Both the position numbers and the translations under genes were made by a program. Below the pieces are notes generated by a model, which searched no databases, was not told where the DNA came from, and worked only from the letters and a program-made list of their open reading frames with translations. A DNA stretch of 64,000 bases from Ralstonia soli. GTDB lineage: Bacteria; Pseudomonadota; Gammaproteobacteria; Burkholderiales; Burkholderiaceae. Below, in pieces: positions 50,700 through 59,653 of the stretch. The stretch lies in assembly GCF_023955655.1 (NCBI RefSeq), contig NZ_JAMXHT010000005.1:311462-375461 (forward strand), read 5' to 3'. Numbering within the stretch: the stretch's first letter is position 1; each line of letters begins with the position of its first letter.

Positions 50700-51863
50700 T
50701 TACGCCGCGGCCGCAAGCCTCACGCGGTTGCGCCCGGCCTGCTTGGCTTCGTACATCAGCACATCGACGCGGCGCAGGATGCTTTCCTGGGATTCCCCGG
50801 CGAGCGCGTCCGTCACGCCAAAGCTCGCCGTAAGCCCAATGTTGATGTCGCCATGCCGCAGCGGCGAGCCTTCCAACGCCAGGCGGATGCGTTCGGCCAC
50901 CTGCTCGGCGGTCGCGATGGTCGTGTTGGGCATCAGGATGACGAATTCTTCGCCGCCGTATCGGCCGAACTCATCTGTTTCGCGGATGCACGATCGCACC
51001 ACGGAAGCCACGTGCGTCAGGGCAGCGTCGCCTACGTCGTGTCCGTATCGATCATTGATCTGCTTGAAATGGTCGAGATCGAACAAGGTGCACGACAGGC
51101 GCACCCGGTGGCGCTGAAGGTTGGCCAGGTGACCGCCCAATCTTTCTGCGATGACGCGCCGGTTCAGCCCGCCGGTCAGGTAATCGTTGGCCGCCAGGCC
51201 TCTCAAGCGATTGACGAGCCTGCCGACCACCACCCCGATGGCCGACATGTTGGCGATTACCAGAAACACCATGAAGCCCCACAGATAGGGGACGAAACTC
51301 AGGTGGAAGTCGCCGATGGGTTGGCTGCCCTGCACCAGCGCCACCAGGATCTGCGCCAGCCGCACGAAGAAGAGTGCCCCGACACACAGGAACGGCACCG
51401 CCAGCAGCGCCCGGCTGTAGTGTTTTGCCAGCCCCTTGAGGCACAGCACGCCGGTGAAAAGCGTGAGGAAGCCGTTGGCGGCGTTGAAGACGAGCGACCG
51501 GACCGGATAGGAGTTGTTGTCCGAAGGCAGGAATGCGGTGGCCACCATTTCCAGCAGCAGGGGCGCGAGCCAGACGGGGAGAAAGAGCCGGCCTGAGCGG
51601 CCGAAGGCGGCAACACCCCTGCAAAAGATCATCAGGCCGCCCACCACCAGCCAGTCCGCCACCTGAACGGTGAGGAAGTTCGACTGGAGCATGCGCTCTG
51701 AAGTCAGTGCCACGCCAACCCCGGTCGAGATGTTGGCGACAAAGAGCAGATTCCCCTGTCTGATCTCTTCGCGGAAGATCTGGCTCAGAACGGCCCACAT
51801 CATCCCGCAAACCGCAAACAGGATCAGCATCACAACCCGCAGGATGCTTTCGCTCTGATCCAT
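50700..51863 (-). CDS. Membrane-bound diguanylate cyclase
   Basis: A 387-residue protein with about six to seven N-terminal membrane helices (residues 8-210) and a GGDEF domain (about 220-385) with the active-site GGEEF. An RETD inhibitory site lies five residues before it, so the enzyme should be product-inhibited by c-di-GMP. The motifs NDYLTGGLNRR and FDLDHFKQINDRYGHDVGDAAL are intact. It makes c-di-GMP in response to an unknown membrane signal and so could influence motility and biofilm. It is divergent from ilvE. Confidence 0.92.
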   Translation of the reverse strand: MDQSESILRVVMLILFAVCGMMWAVLSQIFREEIRQGNLLFVANISTGVGVALTSERMLQSNFLTVQVADWLVVGGLMIFCRGVAAFGRSGRLFLPVWLAPLLLEMVATAFLPSDNNSYPVRSLVFNAANGFLTLFTGVLCLKGLAKHYSRALLAVPFLCVGALFFVRLAQILVALVQGSQPIGDFHLSFVPYLWGFMVFLVIANMSAIGVVVGRLVNRLRGLAANDYLTGGLNRRVIAERLGGHLANLQRHRVRLSCTLFDLDHFKQINDRYGHDVGDAALTHVASVVRSCIRETDEFGRYGGEEFVILMPNTTIATAEQVAERIRLALEGSPLRHGDINIGLTASFGVTDALAGESQESILRRVDVLMYEAKQAGRNRVRLAAAA

Positions 51864-52255
51864 GATCTACGCTCCCCATTCACCGGATTCTTTCTTGATC
51901 CGGTTATTCGATAGCTAACGGCCAAGTTGAAGCGCGGTGAACCCCACTTTGGTCGGGGGCGATAAAAATTTATCGACCGTGTGTTTCACTAGCTAAACAA
52001 AGGCCAAAACGAGGCGCGGTGTCTCGTTGGAACGGTTCAGTTCCTGAGCTTGGCGAGCGCTGCGTCATGAAGATGCGGGCATGATCGAGTCAGGTTGAGC
52101 AGGATCCTCGGGCCCGGCTTTGTTCCCGTGGCAAGAGCACTTTTCCTCGGGCCGCAACACCCCATGCGCACGAATACGCAACCAAATTGCATCGGCATTG
52201 GCGCAAAATAGCGGTTTGGGCGTTTTTGCGCCCCCTCGCACCCCATGGAGACGGT
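51864..52255. other. 392-base intergenic region between divergent genes, with repeats
   Basis: No gene is convincing here. A perfect palindrome, CGATAAA-AA-TTTATCG, lies at 51960-51975. Two related blocks flank it: TAGCTAACGGCCAAG...GCGCGGTG (51912-51939) and TAGCTAAACAAAGGCCAA...GCGCGGT (51990-52020). Near the right end GGCGCAAAA (52200-52208) pairs with TTTTGCGCC (52224-52232) in the ilvE leader. The region should hold both divergent promoters and their operators. Confidence 0.6.
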
Positions 52256-53356
52256 ATGAACAACGTTGTCGAATCGGCCCTTTCGATCGAGAAGAACCCG
52301 AACTGTGTTTCGGCGGACGCGCGCGCCAGCCTGCTGGAAAACCCCGCTTTCGGCCGCGTTTTCACCGACCACATGGCCACCATCCGCTACACCGAGGGCA
52401 AGGGCTGGCACGACGCCAAGATCGGTGCGCGCGGTGTTCTCCAGACGGATCCGGCCACGCAGGTGCTGCACTACGCGCAGGAAATTTTTGAGGGGATGAA
52501 GGCGTACCGCCTGCCGGATGGCGGCGGCGCACTGTTCCGCCCCGATGCCAACGCGCGCCGCTTCCAGAACTCCGCCAAGCGCCTGGCCATGCCCGCGCTG
52601 CCTGAAGACCTGTTCCTGCAATCCGTGCGCGAACTCGTGAAGCTCGACCGCGAATGGATTCCGTCGGGCGAGGGCTCAGCGCTGTATCTGCGTCCGTTCA
52701 TGATTGCCACCGAGGTTGCGTTGGGCGTCAAGCCTGCGGCGGAATATCTGTATTGCGTGATCGCCTGCCCGGTTGGCGCGTACTTCAAGGGCGGCGCAAC
52801 GGCTGCCGTCACGATCTGGGTGTCCGACACCTACACGCGCGCCGCGCCCGGCGGCACGGGCGATGCCAAGTGCGGCGGCAACTATGCGGCCAGCCTGATC
52901 GCCCAGGCCGAAGCCTCGCGCGAGGGCTGCGATCAGGTGGTGTTCCTGGATGCGGTGGAGCGCAAGTGGATTGAAGAACTCGGCGGCATGAACGTCTTCT
53001 TCGTCTTCGAAGACGGCTCGCTGCAGACGCCGCCGCTGACTGGCACGATCCTGCCGGGCATCACGCGCGATTCGCTGATCACCCTGGCGCGCGGCATGGG
53101 CCTGACCGTGCGGGAAGAGCCATACTCCATCGACCAGTGGCAAGCCGATGCCCAAAGCGGCCGCCTGCGCGAAGCCTTTGCCTGCGGCACGGCCGCCGTG
53201 GTCACGCCCATCGGCAAGGTCAAGGGCCACAAGCACAACTTCACCATCGGCAACGGCGGGGCAGGCGAGCTGACGACCAAGCTGAAGGCAGCGCTGGTCG
53301 AGTTGCAGAATGGCCGCGCGCCGGACCCGCACGGCTGGCTCGATCGCGTGTTCTGA
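52256..53356 (+). CDS. ilvE: Branched-chain amino acid aminotransferase
   Basis: A 366-residue PLP enzyme that transaminates Leu, Ile and Val. The first 40 residues end in FTDHMATIRYTEGKGWHD, then comes QEIFEGMKAYRLPDGG; the PLP lysine lies in GDAKCGGNYAASLIAQAEA; the C-terminal ACGTAAVVTPIG segment binds the phosphate. This is the larger class (BCAT type of about 360 residues) like eukaryotic and Actinobacterial enzymes, not the 310-residue E. coli type. A GGAGA site precedes the ATG. Confidence 0.93.
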   Translation: MNNVVESALSIEKNPNCVSADARASLLENPAFGRVFTDHMATIRYTEGKGWHDAKIGARGVLQTDPATQVLHYAQEIFEGMKAYRLPDGGGALFRPDANARRFQNSAKRLAMPALPEDLFLQSVRELVKLDREWIPSGEGSALYLRPFMIATEVALGVKPAAEYLYCVIACPVGAYFKGGATAAVTIWVSDTYTRAAPGGTGDAKCGGNYAASLIAQAEASREGCDQVVFLDAVERKWIEELGGMNVFFVFEDGSLQTPPLTGTILPGITRDSLITLARGMGLTVREEPYSIDQWQADAQSGRLREAFACGTAAVVTPIGKVKGHKHNFTIGNGGAGELTTKLKAALVELQNGRAPDPHGWLDRVF

Positions 53357-53363
53357 GCACGGG

Positions 53364-54176
53364 ATGGCCGAGTCGCTCTCCCAGCCGTCCGTTGAGGCCG
53401 CCGAGGCGTGGATCACCACGCCCGATGGCCGTCTCTATGCCAGGCAATGGGGCGGCCCTGTCAACGACGCCGCCCGGCCACCCATCGTGCTGCTGCACGA
53501 TTCGCTCGGCTGCGTTGAGCTGTGGCGCGATTTTCCACAGCGCCTGGCGCAGTCGACTGGGCATGCGGTCATCGCCTACGACCGGCTCGGCTTCGGCAAG
53601 TCCGATGCCTACCCCGGCCAGTTGGGCCCGGACTTCATCCAGCAGGAGGCGCATGGCGGTTTTGCCGCACTGACCGATCAGCTTGGTGTCGACCGCTTCA
53701 TCGTCTTCGGCCACAGCGTGGGCGGGGGCATGGCGGTGTCGATTGCGGCGGCGTATCCGGACCGCTGCGCGGGCTTGATCACGGAATCGGCACAGGCGTT
53801 TGTGGAAGAGCAGACGCGCGAGGGCATCCGCATGGCCAAGGCGCAGTTCGCCGCGCCTGATCAGATGGGCCGTCTGGAGCGGTACCACGGCAACAAGGCG
53901 CAATGGGTGCTGGACGCGTGGGTCAACACGTGGCTGTCGCCGGCCTTCGCGCAGTGGTGCCTGGATGATGCATTGCTGGCCGTGCGCTGCCCCGTCCTGG
54001 CGCTACATGGCACGGAAGACGAGTACGGCTCGAGCGCGCAGCCCGAGCGCATCGTCACGCTGGCCGGGGCGCCCGCCACGCTCAAACTGGTGCAGCGTTG
54101 TGGTCATGTGCCGCACCGGGAGCAGGAGACGGCTGTGCTCGACGCAGTCAACGCGTTCCTGGCCGCATCGGTGTGA
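53364..54176 (+). CDS. Alpha/beta-fold hydrolase
   Basis: A 270-residue soluble hydrolase starting 8 bases after ilvE, hence probably in its operon. The nucleophile elbow is FGHSVGGGMAV (Ser), the oxyanion-region motif is VLLHDSLGCVELWRDFPQRLA, the acid is probably the Asp of HGTEDEYG, and the base is His in RCGHVPHRE. The substrate is unknown. Confidence 0.88.
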   Translation: MAESLSQPSVEAAEAWITTPDGRLYARQWGGPVNDAARPPIVLLHDSLGCVELWRDFPQRLAQSTGHAVIAYDRLGFGKSDAYPGQLGPDFIQQEAHGGFAALTDQLGVDRFIVFGHSVGGGMAVSIAAAYPDRCAGLITESAQAFVEEQTREGIRMAKAQFAAPDQMGRLERYHGNKAQWVLDAWVNTWLSPAFAQWCLDDALLAVRCPVLALHGTEDEYGSSAQPERIVTLAGAPATLKLVQRCGHVPHREQETAVLDAVNAFLAASV

Positions 54177-54479
54177 CCCTGCCTCTCTCCGTCGGCGTTG
54201 CCCTGACGCGGGCGCATGTGCTCTTCTCCGGGCCCGCGCTCAGTTGCGGCGCATCAAAACCGAACGACCGTTTTTAAATCGGCAGTTTCAATCACCATCG
54301 TTTTTCCCATCCACAGAGGGCTGCGCAGCGGCCGCTTTGTTTGGAAGTTCGCCCCTAGTTTCTGGTGTTGGACTCTTGTCCTGACGCGCCTATAAAGCAG
54401 GCGTCGGGCACGACCCCGGCGGCGTACGCATGTGCGCATACAAGCCAAGCCACCCAGCAGGGCAAACAGGAGGAAGACA
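54177..54479. other. 303-base intergenic region, holds the alkB promoter
   Basis: No gene is seen. It contains a near-ideal sigma-70 promoter (separate entry) 85 bases before the alkB start codon and, further upstream, an A/T-rich patch (CGTTTTTAAATCGGCAG) that could be an activator site. Confidence 0.6.
54368..54396 (+). promoter_or_regulatory. Sigma-70 promoter of the alkane hydroxylase gene
   Basis: TTGGAC (54368-54373) and TATAAA (54391-54396) are separated by 17 bases. The start point would fall near 54403, leaving a leader of about 77 bases. Confidence 0.75.
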
Positions 54480-55643
54480 ATGGCAACACCCGGCATGGTC
54501 GCGTCCGTGGAGTGGACCGACGGCAAGCGCTATTTGTGGATGCTCGGCGCGCTGACCATCACGCTGCCCATCGTGGCGGCGGTTTCGGCGCTGGCCACAG
54601 GCTGGCATCCGTTGTGGTGGGCGGGGCCGTTCATCGTGTTCACCATCATCCCGCTGCTCGATTTCCTGATTGGTGACGACCCGGACAACCCCCCCGAGGA
54701 AGTCGTCCCGACGCTGGAGAAACAGCGCTACTACCGCCGCATCGTCTATCTGGCCACCACGGTGCTCTACGTGAGCTTTGCTGTGGCGATGTGGGTGCTG
54801 CGCACGTACGAGCTCGCCTGGTACGACTATGTGGCGTTTGCGTTTTCGGTGGGCGTGGTGACCGGTATCTCGATCAACACCGCGCACGAGCTGGGGCACA
54901 AGACCGACGGCTTCGAGCGCTGGCTGGCGAAGATCACGCTCGCGCCGGTGGCCTATGGTCACTTCTTTGTGGAGCACAACCGCGGCCACCACGTGCGTGT
55001 GGCCACCCCGGCCGACCCGGCTAGCGCGCGTTATGGCGAATCGTTCTGGGCGTTTCTGCCGCGTACGGTAATGGGCAGCATCAAGTCGGCGTGGGCGCTG
55101 GAGAAGCGGCGGCTGGAGCTGCACGGCCACTCGGTCTGGTCTTGGCGCAACGATGTGCTCAACGCCTGGGCGATGACAGTGGTGCTGTGGGGCGCGTGCA
55201 TTGCGTTTGTCGGGCTCAAGGCGGTGCCGTTCCTGATCATCCAGGCCATCTATGGTGCCTCGCTGCTGGAGGTGGTGAACTATCTGGAGCACTACGGCCT
55301 GTGCCGCCAGCAACTGCCCAGCGGCCGCTACGAGCGCTGCACGCCGCAGCATTCGTGGAACAGCAACCACGTGGTGACGAACCTGTTCCTGTATCAGCTG
55401 CAGCGGCATGCCGATCATCACGCCAACCCGACGCGCTCGTTCCAGGCGTTGCGGCATTTCGAGCATTCTCCGCAGTTGCCCGCCGGGTATGCCGCGATGA
55501 TCCTGGTGGCCTACGTGCCGCCGCTGTGGTTTCGCGTGATGAATCCGCGTGTGGTCGCGCACTACAAGGGCGACATGTCGCTGGCGAACATCAAGCCGTC
55601 GATTCGGGAAAAAGTGCTGGCGCAGTATCCGGCGCGCGCCTGA
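54480..55643 (+). CDS. alkB: Alkane 1-monooxygenase (membrane di-iron hydroxylase)
   Basis: It hydroxylates the terminal carbon of medium-chain alkanes using O2 and electrons from rubredoxin. The 387-residue protein has six membrane helices and the His boxes HELGH (136-140), EHNRGHH (165-171) and LQRHADHH in the C-terminal third, plus the NYLEHYGL segment that marks true AlkB against desaturases. An AGGAGG precedes the ATG. No rubredoxin or rubredoxin reductase gene is nearby; those must be encoded elsewhere. Confidence 0.93.
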   Translation: MATPGMVASVEWTDGKRYLWMLGALTITLPIVAAVSALATGWHPLWWAGPFIVFTIIPLLDFLIGDDPDNPPEEVVPTLEKQRYYRRIVYLATTVLYVSFAVAMWVLRTYELAWYDYVAFAFSVGVVTGISINTAHELGHKTDGFERWLAKITLAPVAYGHFFVEHNRGHHVRVATPADPASARYGESFWAFLPRTVMGSIKSAWALEKRRLELHGHSVWSWRNDVLNAWAMTVVLWGACIAFVGLKAVPFLIIQAIYGASLLEVVNYLEHYGLCRQQLPSGRYERCTPQHSWNSNHVVTNLFLYQLQRHADHHANPTRSFQALRHFEHSPQLPAGYAAMILVAYVPPLWFRVMNPRVVAHYKGDMSLANIKPSIREKVLAQYPARA

Positions 55644-55653
55644 GGCGCGAACG

Positions 55654-55917
55654 CTATCGGCGGCCAACCAGGTACTGCACGCCCTGCGGGCCGTAGCGCT
55701 CGGTGTGCGGTGCGTTGGCAGCCAGGTGGAAGACGTCGCCGGGGCGGTATACGTGCTCGACGCCGCCCGTGCGAATGTGGATTTCCCCCGTCAGGATCAA
55801 TGCCTTGGCTTCGAACGGGTGGGCGTGCTCTTCCAGCTCACCCGCGTCGCGCCTGACGAGGACGAATTCGGCAAAGCCCTCGGCGGTAAGCGCGCTGACA
55901 AATGCGTCGCGATCCAT
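55654..55917 (-). CDS. Small cupin-domain protein
   Basis: An 87-residue one-domain cupin (MDRDAFVSALTAEGFAEFVLVRRDAGELEEHAHPFEAKALILTGEIHIRTGGVEHVYRPGDVFHLAANAPHTERYGPQGVQYLVGRR). It keeps the HAHPFEAKALILTGE and VFHLAANAPH metal-site motifs. It is convergent with alkB, separated by 10 bases. The role is unknown. Confidence 0.85.
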   Translation of the reverse strand: MDRDAFVSALTAEGFAEFVLVRRDAGELEEHAHPFEAKALILTGEIHIRTGGVEHVYRPGDVFHLAANAPHTERYGPQGVQYLVGRR

Positions 55918-56033
55918 GGCGGGTCTCCCTCGTGGCGGCGCCAGAGCTTTACCTTAGACGCTGGGCGCCGGAAGACAAAGACGGCCGGAAGGTCTACGAC
56001 TTCACCGTGCAGAGTCGCTGGCGAACGCCCATG

Positions 56034-56055
56034 AAAAAAGGGGCCGTAGCCCCTT
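56034..56055 (-). terminator. Rho-independent terminator of the HU-like gene
   Basis: On the minus strand a 7-bp stem (AAGGGGC and GCCCCTT) with a four-base loop is followed by a T run. It lies 22 bases after the stop codon of the HU-like gene. Confidence 0.88.
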
Positions 56056-56077
56056 TCTCCTTGCACTTGCTGACGCG

Positions 56078-56488
56078 TTAGCCGTTCAGGGCAGCGTCCT
56101 TGACCTTCTTCAGGGCGCGGACTTTCACGCGCACCGTTGCGGGCTTCGCTTCGAACCACTGGTCTACGCCGGTGAACGGGTTCTTGCCAAAGCGGCGCTT
56201 GGTTGCTGGCACCTTGACCGACGTCACCTTGAACAGGCCCGGCAGCGTGAATTCGCCGGCGCCCTTCTTGTGCAGGGCGGCCGTGATCGTGTTCTCCAGG
56301 TGGAGCAGCACGGCCTTCACTGCCTTGGCGTCAACCTGCGCCTGTTCGGCCAGATGGCTCACCAGGCTGGATTTGGTGAACGTGTCCTTCAACGGTTTGA
56401 CCGACACCGTGGTGGCGGCAGGCTTTTTTGCCGGCGCGGCCTTCTTCGGGGTCGCCTTCTTTGCTGCTGTCTTAGCTTTGGTCGCCAT
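56078..56488 (-). CDS. HU/IHF-family DNA-binding protein with histone-H1-like tail
   Basis: A 136-residue nucleoid protein. Residues 1-32 are a Lys/Ala/Pro tail (MATKAKTAAKKATPKKAAPAKKPAAT) like eukaryotic histone H1. Residues 36-130 are the HU fold (FTKSSLVSHLAEQAQVDAKAVKAVLLHLENTITAALHKKGAGEFTLPGLFKVTSVKVPATKRRFGKNPFTGVDQWFEAKPATVRVKVRALKKVKDAA), with the DNA-arm residues in the KRRFGKNPFTG part. The start is the ATG at 56488. It probably compacts DNA and modulates transcription in addition to the main HU. Confidence 0.9.
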   Translation of the reverse strand: MATKAKTAAKKATPKKAAPAKKPAATTVSVKPLKDTFTKSSLVSHLAEQAQVDAKAVKAVLLHLENTITAALHKKGAGEFTLPGLFKVTSVKVPATKRRFGKNPFTGVDQWFEAKPATVRVKVRALKKVKDAALNG

Positions 56489-56614
56489 GGGAGAAATCAG
56501 AGTTAGGTGAATGGGCCATCCAGGTTTGGCGCGCCGCCTGGGCAACGCGCTTCGCGCAAGAATAGCAAATCTGGCGCCAGCCCAACACCCGCGCCGACTT
56601 CCCTACCTCATCTT

Positions 56615-57151
56615 TCATTCTATTTGGTGTCCGGCGGCCGCAATTTCGTCGGCTGATCGACGCAAATCGTGCTTCAGCTCGCTCAACACCATGTGTCGGG
56701 CGGCATCGTCAAAGTCTTGCCCCCATTCCAGAAGCTGGCGATGGCCTTGGCTGAGCTGATCGGAGGGTAACGGGCGATTGCCGTTGCACGCGTCACCCAG
56801 CAGCGCTCGATATTGCTCCAGCACGTGCACGCCATGCGCCGTCAACGCGTACTCCGTTTCTTTTCCGACCCTGTGCTTCGAGAGGAGGGCCAGCTTTTCC
56901 AGCTTCTTGAGTGCGTAGGTCGCTAAGTGCGGGTCTGTCACGCACAGCTCAAAGCACAAGCGGGAGAACCGGACCGGCACCTCGTGCAGGCCGACCCTGA
57001 CCAGCGCCTTTCTTTCGAGAGGCGACAGATGGCCGATGCCGGCCATCTGGGCACACCGGTGCATCCACTGGTCGACGGACCGCCTCAGCCTGTCGACGGC
57101 ACTGATGAAGTCGAACACGTTATTCAAAGGCATGGCCGTCAGACCTCGCAT
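56615..57151 (-). CDS. Winged-helix regulator, MarR-like
   Basis: A 178-residue protein. The first 50 residues form a helix pair (FDFISAVDRLRRSVDQWMHRCAQMAGIGHLSPLERKALVRVGLHEVPV) and residues 60-110 a winged helix (FSRLCFELCVTDPHLATYALKKLEKLALLSKHRVGKETEYALTAHG). It starts at an ATG overlapping the stop of the NTF2-like gene by one base (TGATG); an in-frame GTG at 57154 and an ATG at 57133 are alternatives. Translational coupling suggests they work together. It is probably a transcription factor; the signal is unknown. Confidence 0.75.
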   Translation of the reverse strand: MRGLTAMPLNNVFDFISAVDRLRRSVDQWMHRCAQMAGIGHLSPLERKALVRVGLHEVPVRFSRLCFELCVTDPHLATYALKKLEKLALLSKHRVGKETEYALTAHGVHVLEQYRALLGDACNGNRPLPSDQLSQGHRQLLEWGQDFDDAARHMVLSELKHDLRRSADEIAAAGHQIE

Positions 57152-57729
57152 CACGGGAGCGGGACGGGCACAGCGAAGCTCTCCATGAAGGACAGCGCCG
57201 GCTGTGCAGCCACCAGGCTTTCGATGCCCTGTTTCAAGGTGTCGACCGCGAGCCAGGGATAGTCCAGCGCCCCCTGAAGTGTGCCCAGCGATGCCGCACC
57301 CGCATCGGCCACCGAATCCATGCGCTCGATATGGATGTGCAGCGCCGCAACGCGGTACGTGCCGTCACCGCCCTTGGAAAAACGCCAGCGGTAGAAACCC
57401 TTGCCGGCGCGCATGGTGTGGGCGGCCGTCTCCCGCATGGCCACGAACCACGCGATCTCCAGCGTGTCGCCCGTGAATGCAAGCGCATCGACGAGGTAGT
57501 AAGTCCGGCAACGATCGAACACCTTGGCAAACTCCGAGACCAGGGTGGTGGCGATGCCGGCCGCACCCTCGGCCCGCAACGGGAAGTTGATGGTGTCGGT
57601 GTTGATCGAGAACGTCAGCAGGGCGTCCGGTGCAAATGCTTTGTGGATCAGTTCGGGGCGGTTGCCGTCCTTGGCTTGCACGTACTTTTCAAGCAGGGAT
57701 CTGGCCGCTTGGAGCGGGATCGATTTCAT
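57151..57729 (-). CDS. NTF2-like (SnoaL-type) protein
   Basis: A 192-residue protein starting at MKSIPLQAARSLLEKYVQAKDGNRPELIHKAFAPDALLTF, the usual opening of the SnoaL/NTF2-like fold: an alpha-helix and beta-sheet cone that binds or isomerises small hydrophobic molecules. Further segments are TYYLVDALAFTGDTLEIAWFVAMRET and TYRVAALHIHIERMDSV. There is no signal peptide. It is divergent from a MarR gene 128 bases away, which may regulate it. Confidence 0.82.
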   Translation of the reverse strand: MKSIPLQAARSLLEKYVQAKDGNRPELIHKAFAPDALLTFSINTDTINFPLRAEGAAGIATTLVSEFAKVFDRCRTYYLVDALAFTGDTLEIAWFVAMRETAAHTMRAGKGFYRWRFSKGGDGTYRVAALHIHIERMDSVADAGAASLGTLQGALDYPWLAVDTLKQGIESLVAAQPALSFMESFAVPVPLP

Positions 57730-57857
57730 GACGTTGAAGGGGAGATGGAGTTGTCGATTGCAAACGCGCTTCCGTGATGCAATGGCGCTGTCGGATGGCT
57801 CATTTGCTAAAATTTCATGCAAAGCTTGCTGAAAAAGCTAAGTGGAGCAGATCGCCA

Positions 57858-58418
57858 ATGGCAACGAGTACTGAAAACAAAACCCTGACGGTCACCCACG
57901 CCGCATGCCTGGTCGACGGCTCGGACCGCGAATTCCGTCATCTGGTCAACGGGCTTCTGCCGTTTGCCGCACGGTTGCTTTCGGTGCGGGATGGTTTCGG
58001 CAACCTCGTTGGTTTGACGGGGGTGCAGTACTCGCTGATCCGCTCGATCGCGCACCTGTCGAAGCAGGATGAAGTGACGGTGAACCAGCTGGCGGACCAC
58101 CTGCACCTGAGCGGGCCGTTCATCACCATCGAGACCAACAAGCTGAAGAAGCTCGGCCTGATCGACAAGAAGGCGAACCCCGAAGACAAGCGCAAGATGC
58201 GCCTGACGGTGACAGCCGCGGGCACCCGGCTCCTGAACGAACTGCTGCCGGTGCAGCAGCGCATCAACGACGTGCTGTTCGAGGGGATCACTCGCACCGA
58301 ATTCAAGGTGCTGTGCTCCGTGGTCGACCGCCTTGTCGCCAATGGCGACCGTGCCGCGCTTGACCTGGGCCACCTGCTGGCGCGCCGGCAGGCCGACAAG
58401 CCCACGTCGGCACGCTAG
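57858..58418 (+). CDS. MarR-family transcriptional regulator
   Basis: A 186-residue regulator with a dimerising N-terminal helix and a winged helix-turn-helix (VGLTGVQYSLIRSIAHLSKQDEVTVNQLADHLHLSGPFITIETNKLKKLGLIDKKANPEDKRKMRLTVTAAG). The start is set at 57858 (MATSTENK). It is divergent from the NTF2-like/winged-helix pair and is probably their regulator. Confidence 0.88.
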   Translation: MATSTENKTLTVTHAACLVDGSDREFRHLVNGLLPFAARLLSVRDGFGNLVGLTGVQYSLIRSIAHLSKQDEVTVNQLADHLHLSGPFITIETNKLKKLGLIDKKANPEDKRKMRLTVTAAGTRLLNELLPVQQRINDVLFEGITRTEFKVLCSVVDRLVANGDRAALDLGHLLARRQADKPTSAR

Positions 58419-58429
58419 CCTCGGCGCCG

Positions 58430-59653
58430 TCAGTGCGCAGCCCATTGGATGGTGCTGAGGTCGACGCCGTCCTGATGCATCTCCCATAGCGGACTGAGCG
58501 TTCGCAGGCGGGATACGGTGCCGCTCACTTGCCGGATGACTTCATCGACTTCGGCTTCGGTTGTGTAGCGGCCCAGCGTGAAACGGATGGAGCTGTGGGC
58601 CAACTCATCGCTGCGGCCCAGAGCGCGCAGTACGAATGAAGGCTCCAGCGAGGCCGACGTGCAGGCCGAACCAGACGACACGGCCACACCCTTGATCCCC
58701 ATGATGAGCGACTCGCCTTCGACATAGTTGAAGCTGATGTTGAGGTTGTGCGGCACACGGTGTTCCAGGCTGCCGTTGACATACACCTCGTCCAGTTGCG
58801 CCAGTCCGGCCAGTAGCCTGTCTCGCAGGGCGCCGACGCGGCGCGCCTCACTCTCCAGCTCCAGCCTGGCCAGCCTGAACGCTTCGCCCATGCCGACGAT
58901 CTGGTGCGTGGGCAGCGTTCCCGAGCGCATTCCGCGTTCATGACCGCCGCCGTGGATCTGCGCCTCCAGGCGGATCCGCGGCTTGCGGCGCACATACAGC
59001 GCGCCGATGCCCTTCGGGCCATAGACCTTGTGCGCAGTCACGGTCAGCAGGTCGATCTTGAGCGCTTCCAGATCGATGGGGATCTTGCCGGCAGCCTGCA
59101 CGGCATCGCAGTGGAAGACGATGCCCGCCGCGCGGCACAGCTCGCCGATTTCGGCCACGGGCTGGATCACGCCAATCTCGTTGTTGACCATCATGACCGA
59201 CACGAGAATGGTGTCCGGGCGTAAGGCGTTGCGCAGCGTGTCCAGCGCGATCAGCCCATCCTCGCCGACATCGAGATACGTGACATCGAACCCCTGGCGC
59301 TCCAACTCGCGACACGTATCGAGCACCGCCTTGTGCTCGGTCTTGACGGTAATGATGTGCTTGCCCTTGCCGCGATAGAAATGCGCGGCGCCCTTGATCG
59401 CAAGGTTGTTGCCTTCCGTCGCGCCGGACGTCCACACGATCTCTCGCGGGTCGGCGTTCAGGAGCGCGGCGACCTCAGCCCGCGCAGTTTCAACCGCTTG
59501 CTCGGCATCCCATCCATAGGCGTGACTGCGGGAAGCCGGGTTGCCGAAGCGCGTGTACAGGAACGGCACCATCTTCTCGACGACGCGAGGATCGACAGGC
59601 GTCGTCGCGCTGTAGTCCATGTAGATGGGGAAGGTGTTCGGTTCGATTTCCAT
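58430..59653 (-). CDS. iscS: Cysteine desulfurase, IscS type
   Basis: A 407-residue PLP enzyme that takes sulfur from cysteine for Fe-S clusters and other thio compounds. The PLP Lys is in [15 protein letters not shown]; the catalytic Cys lies in [21 protein letters not shown], the long loop typical of IscS/NifS; the end IQWAAH matches the IscS C-terminus. No iscU, iscA, iscR or hscA gene is nearby, so it is a solitary paralogue. The start at 59653 gives the standard [20 protein letters not shown] opening. Confidence 0.92.
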   Translation of the reverse strand: MEIEPNTFPIYMDYSATTPVDPRVVEKMVPFLYTRFGNPASRSHAYGWDAEQAVETARAEVAALLNADPREIVWTSGATEGNNLAIKGAAHFYRGKGKHIITVKTEHKAVLDTCRELERQGFDVTYLDVGEDGLIALDTLRNALRPDTILVSVMMVNNEIGVIQPVAEIGELCRAAGIVFHCDAVQAAGKIPIDLEALKIDLLTVTAHKVYGPKGIGALYVRRKPRIRLEAQIHGGGHERGMRSGTLPTHQIVGMGEAFRLARLELESEARRVGALRDRLLAGLAQLDEVYVNGSLEHRVPHNLNISFNYVEGESLIMGIKGVAVSSGSACTSASLEPSFVLRALGRSDELAHSSIRFTLGRYTTEAEVDEVIRQVSGTVSRLRTLSPLWEMHQDGVDLSTIQWAAH

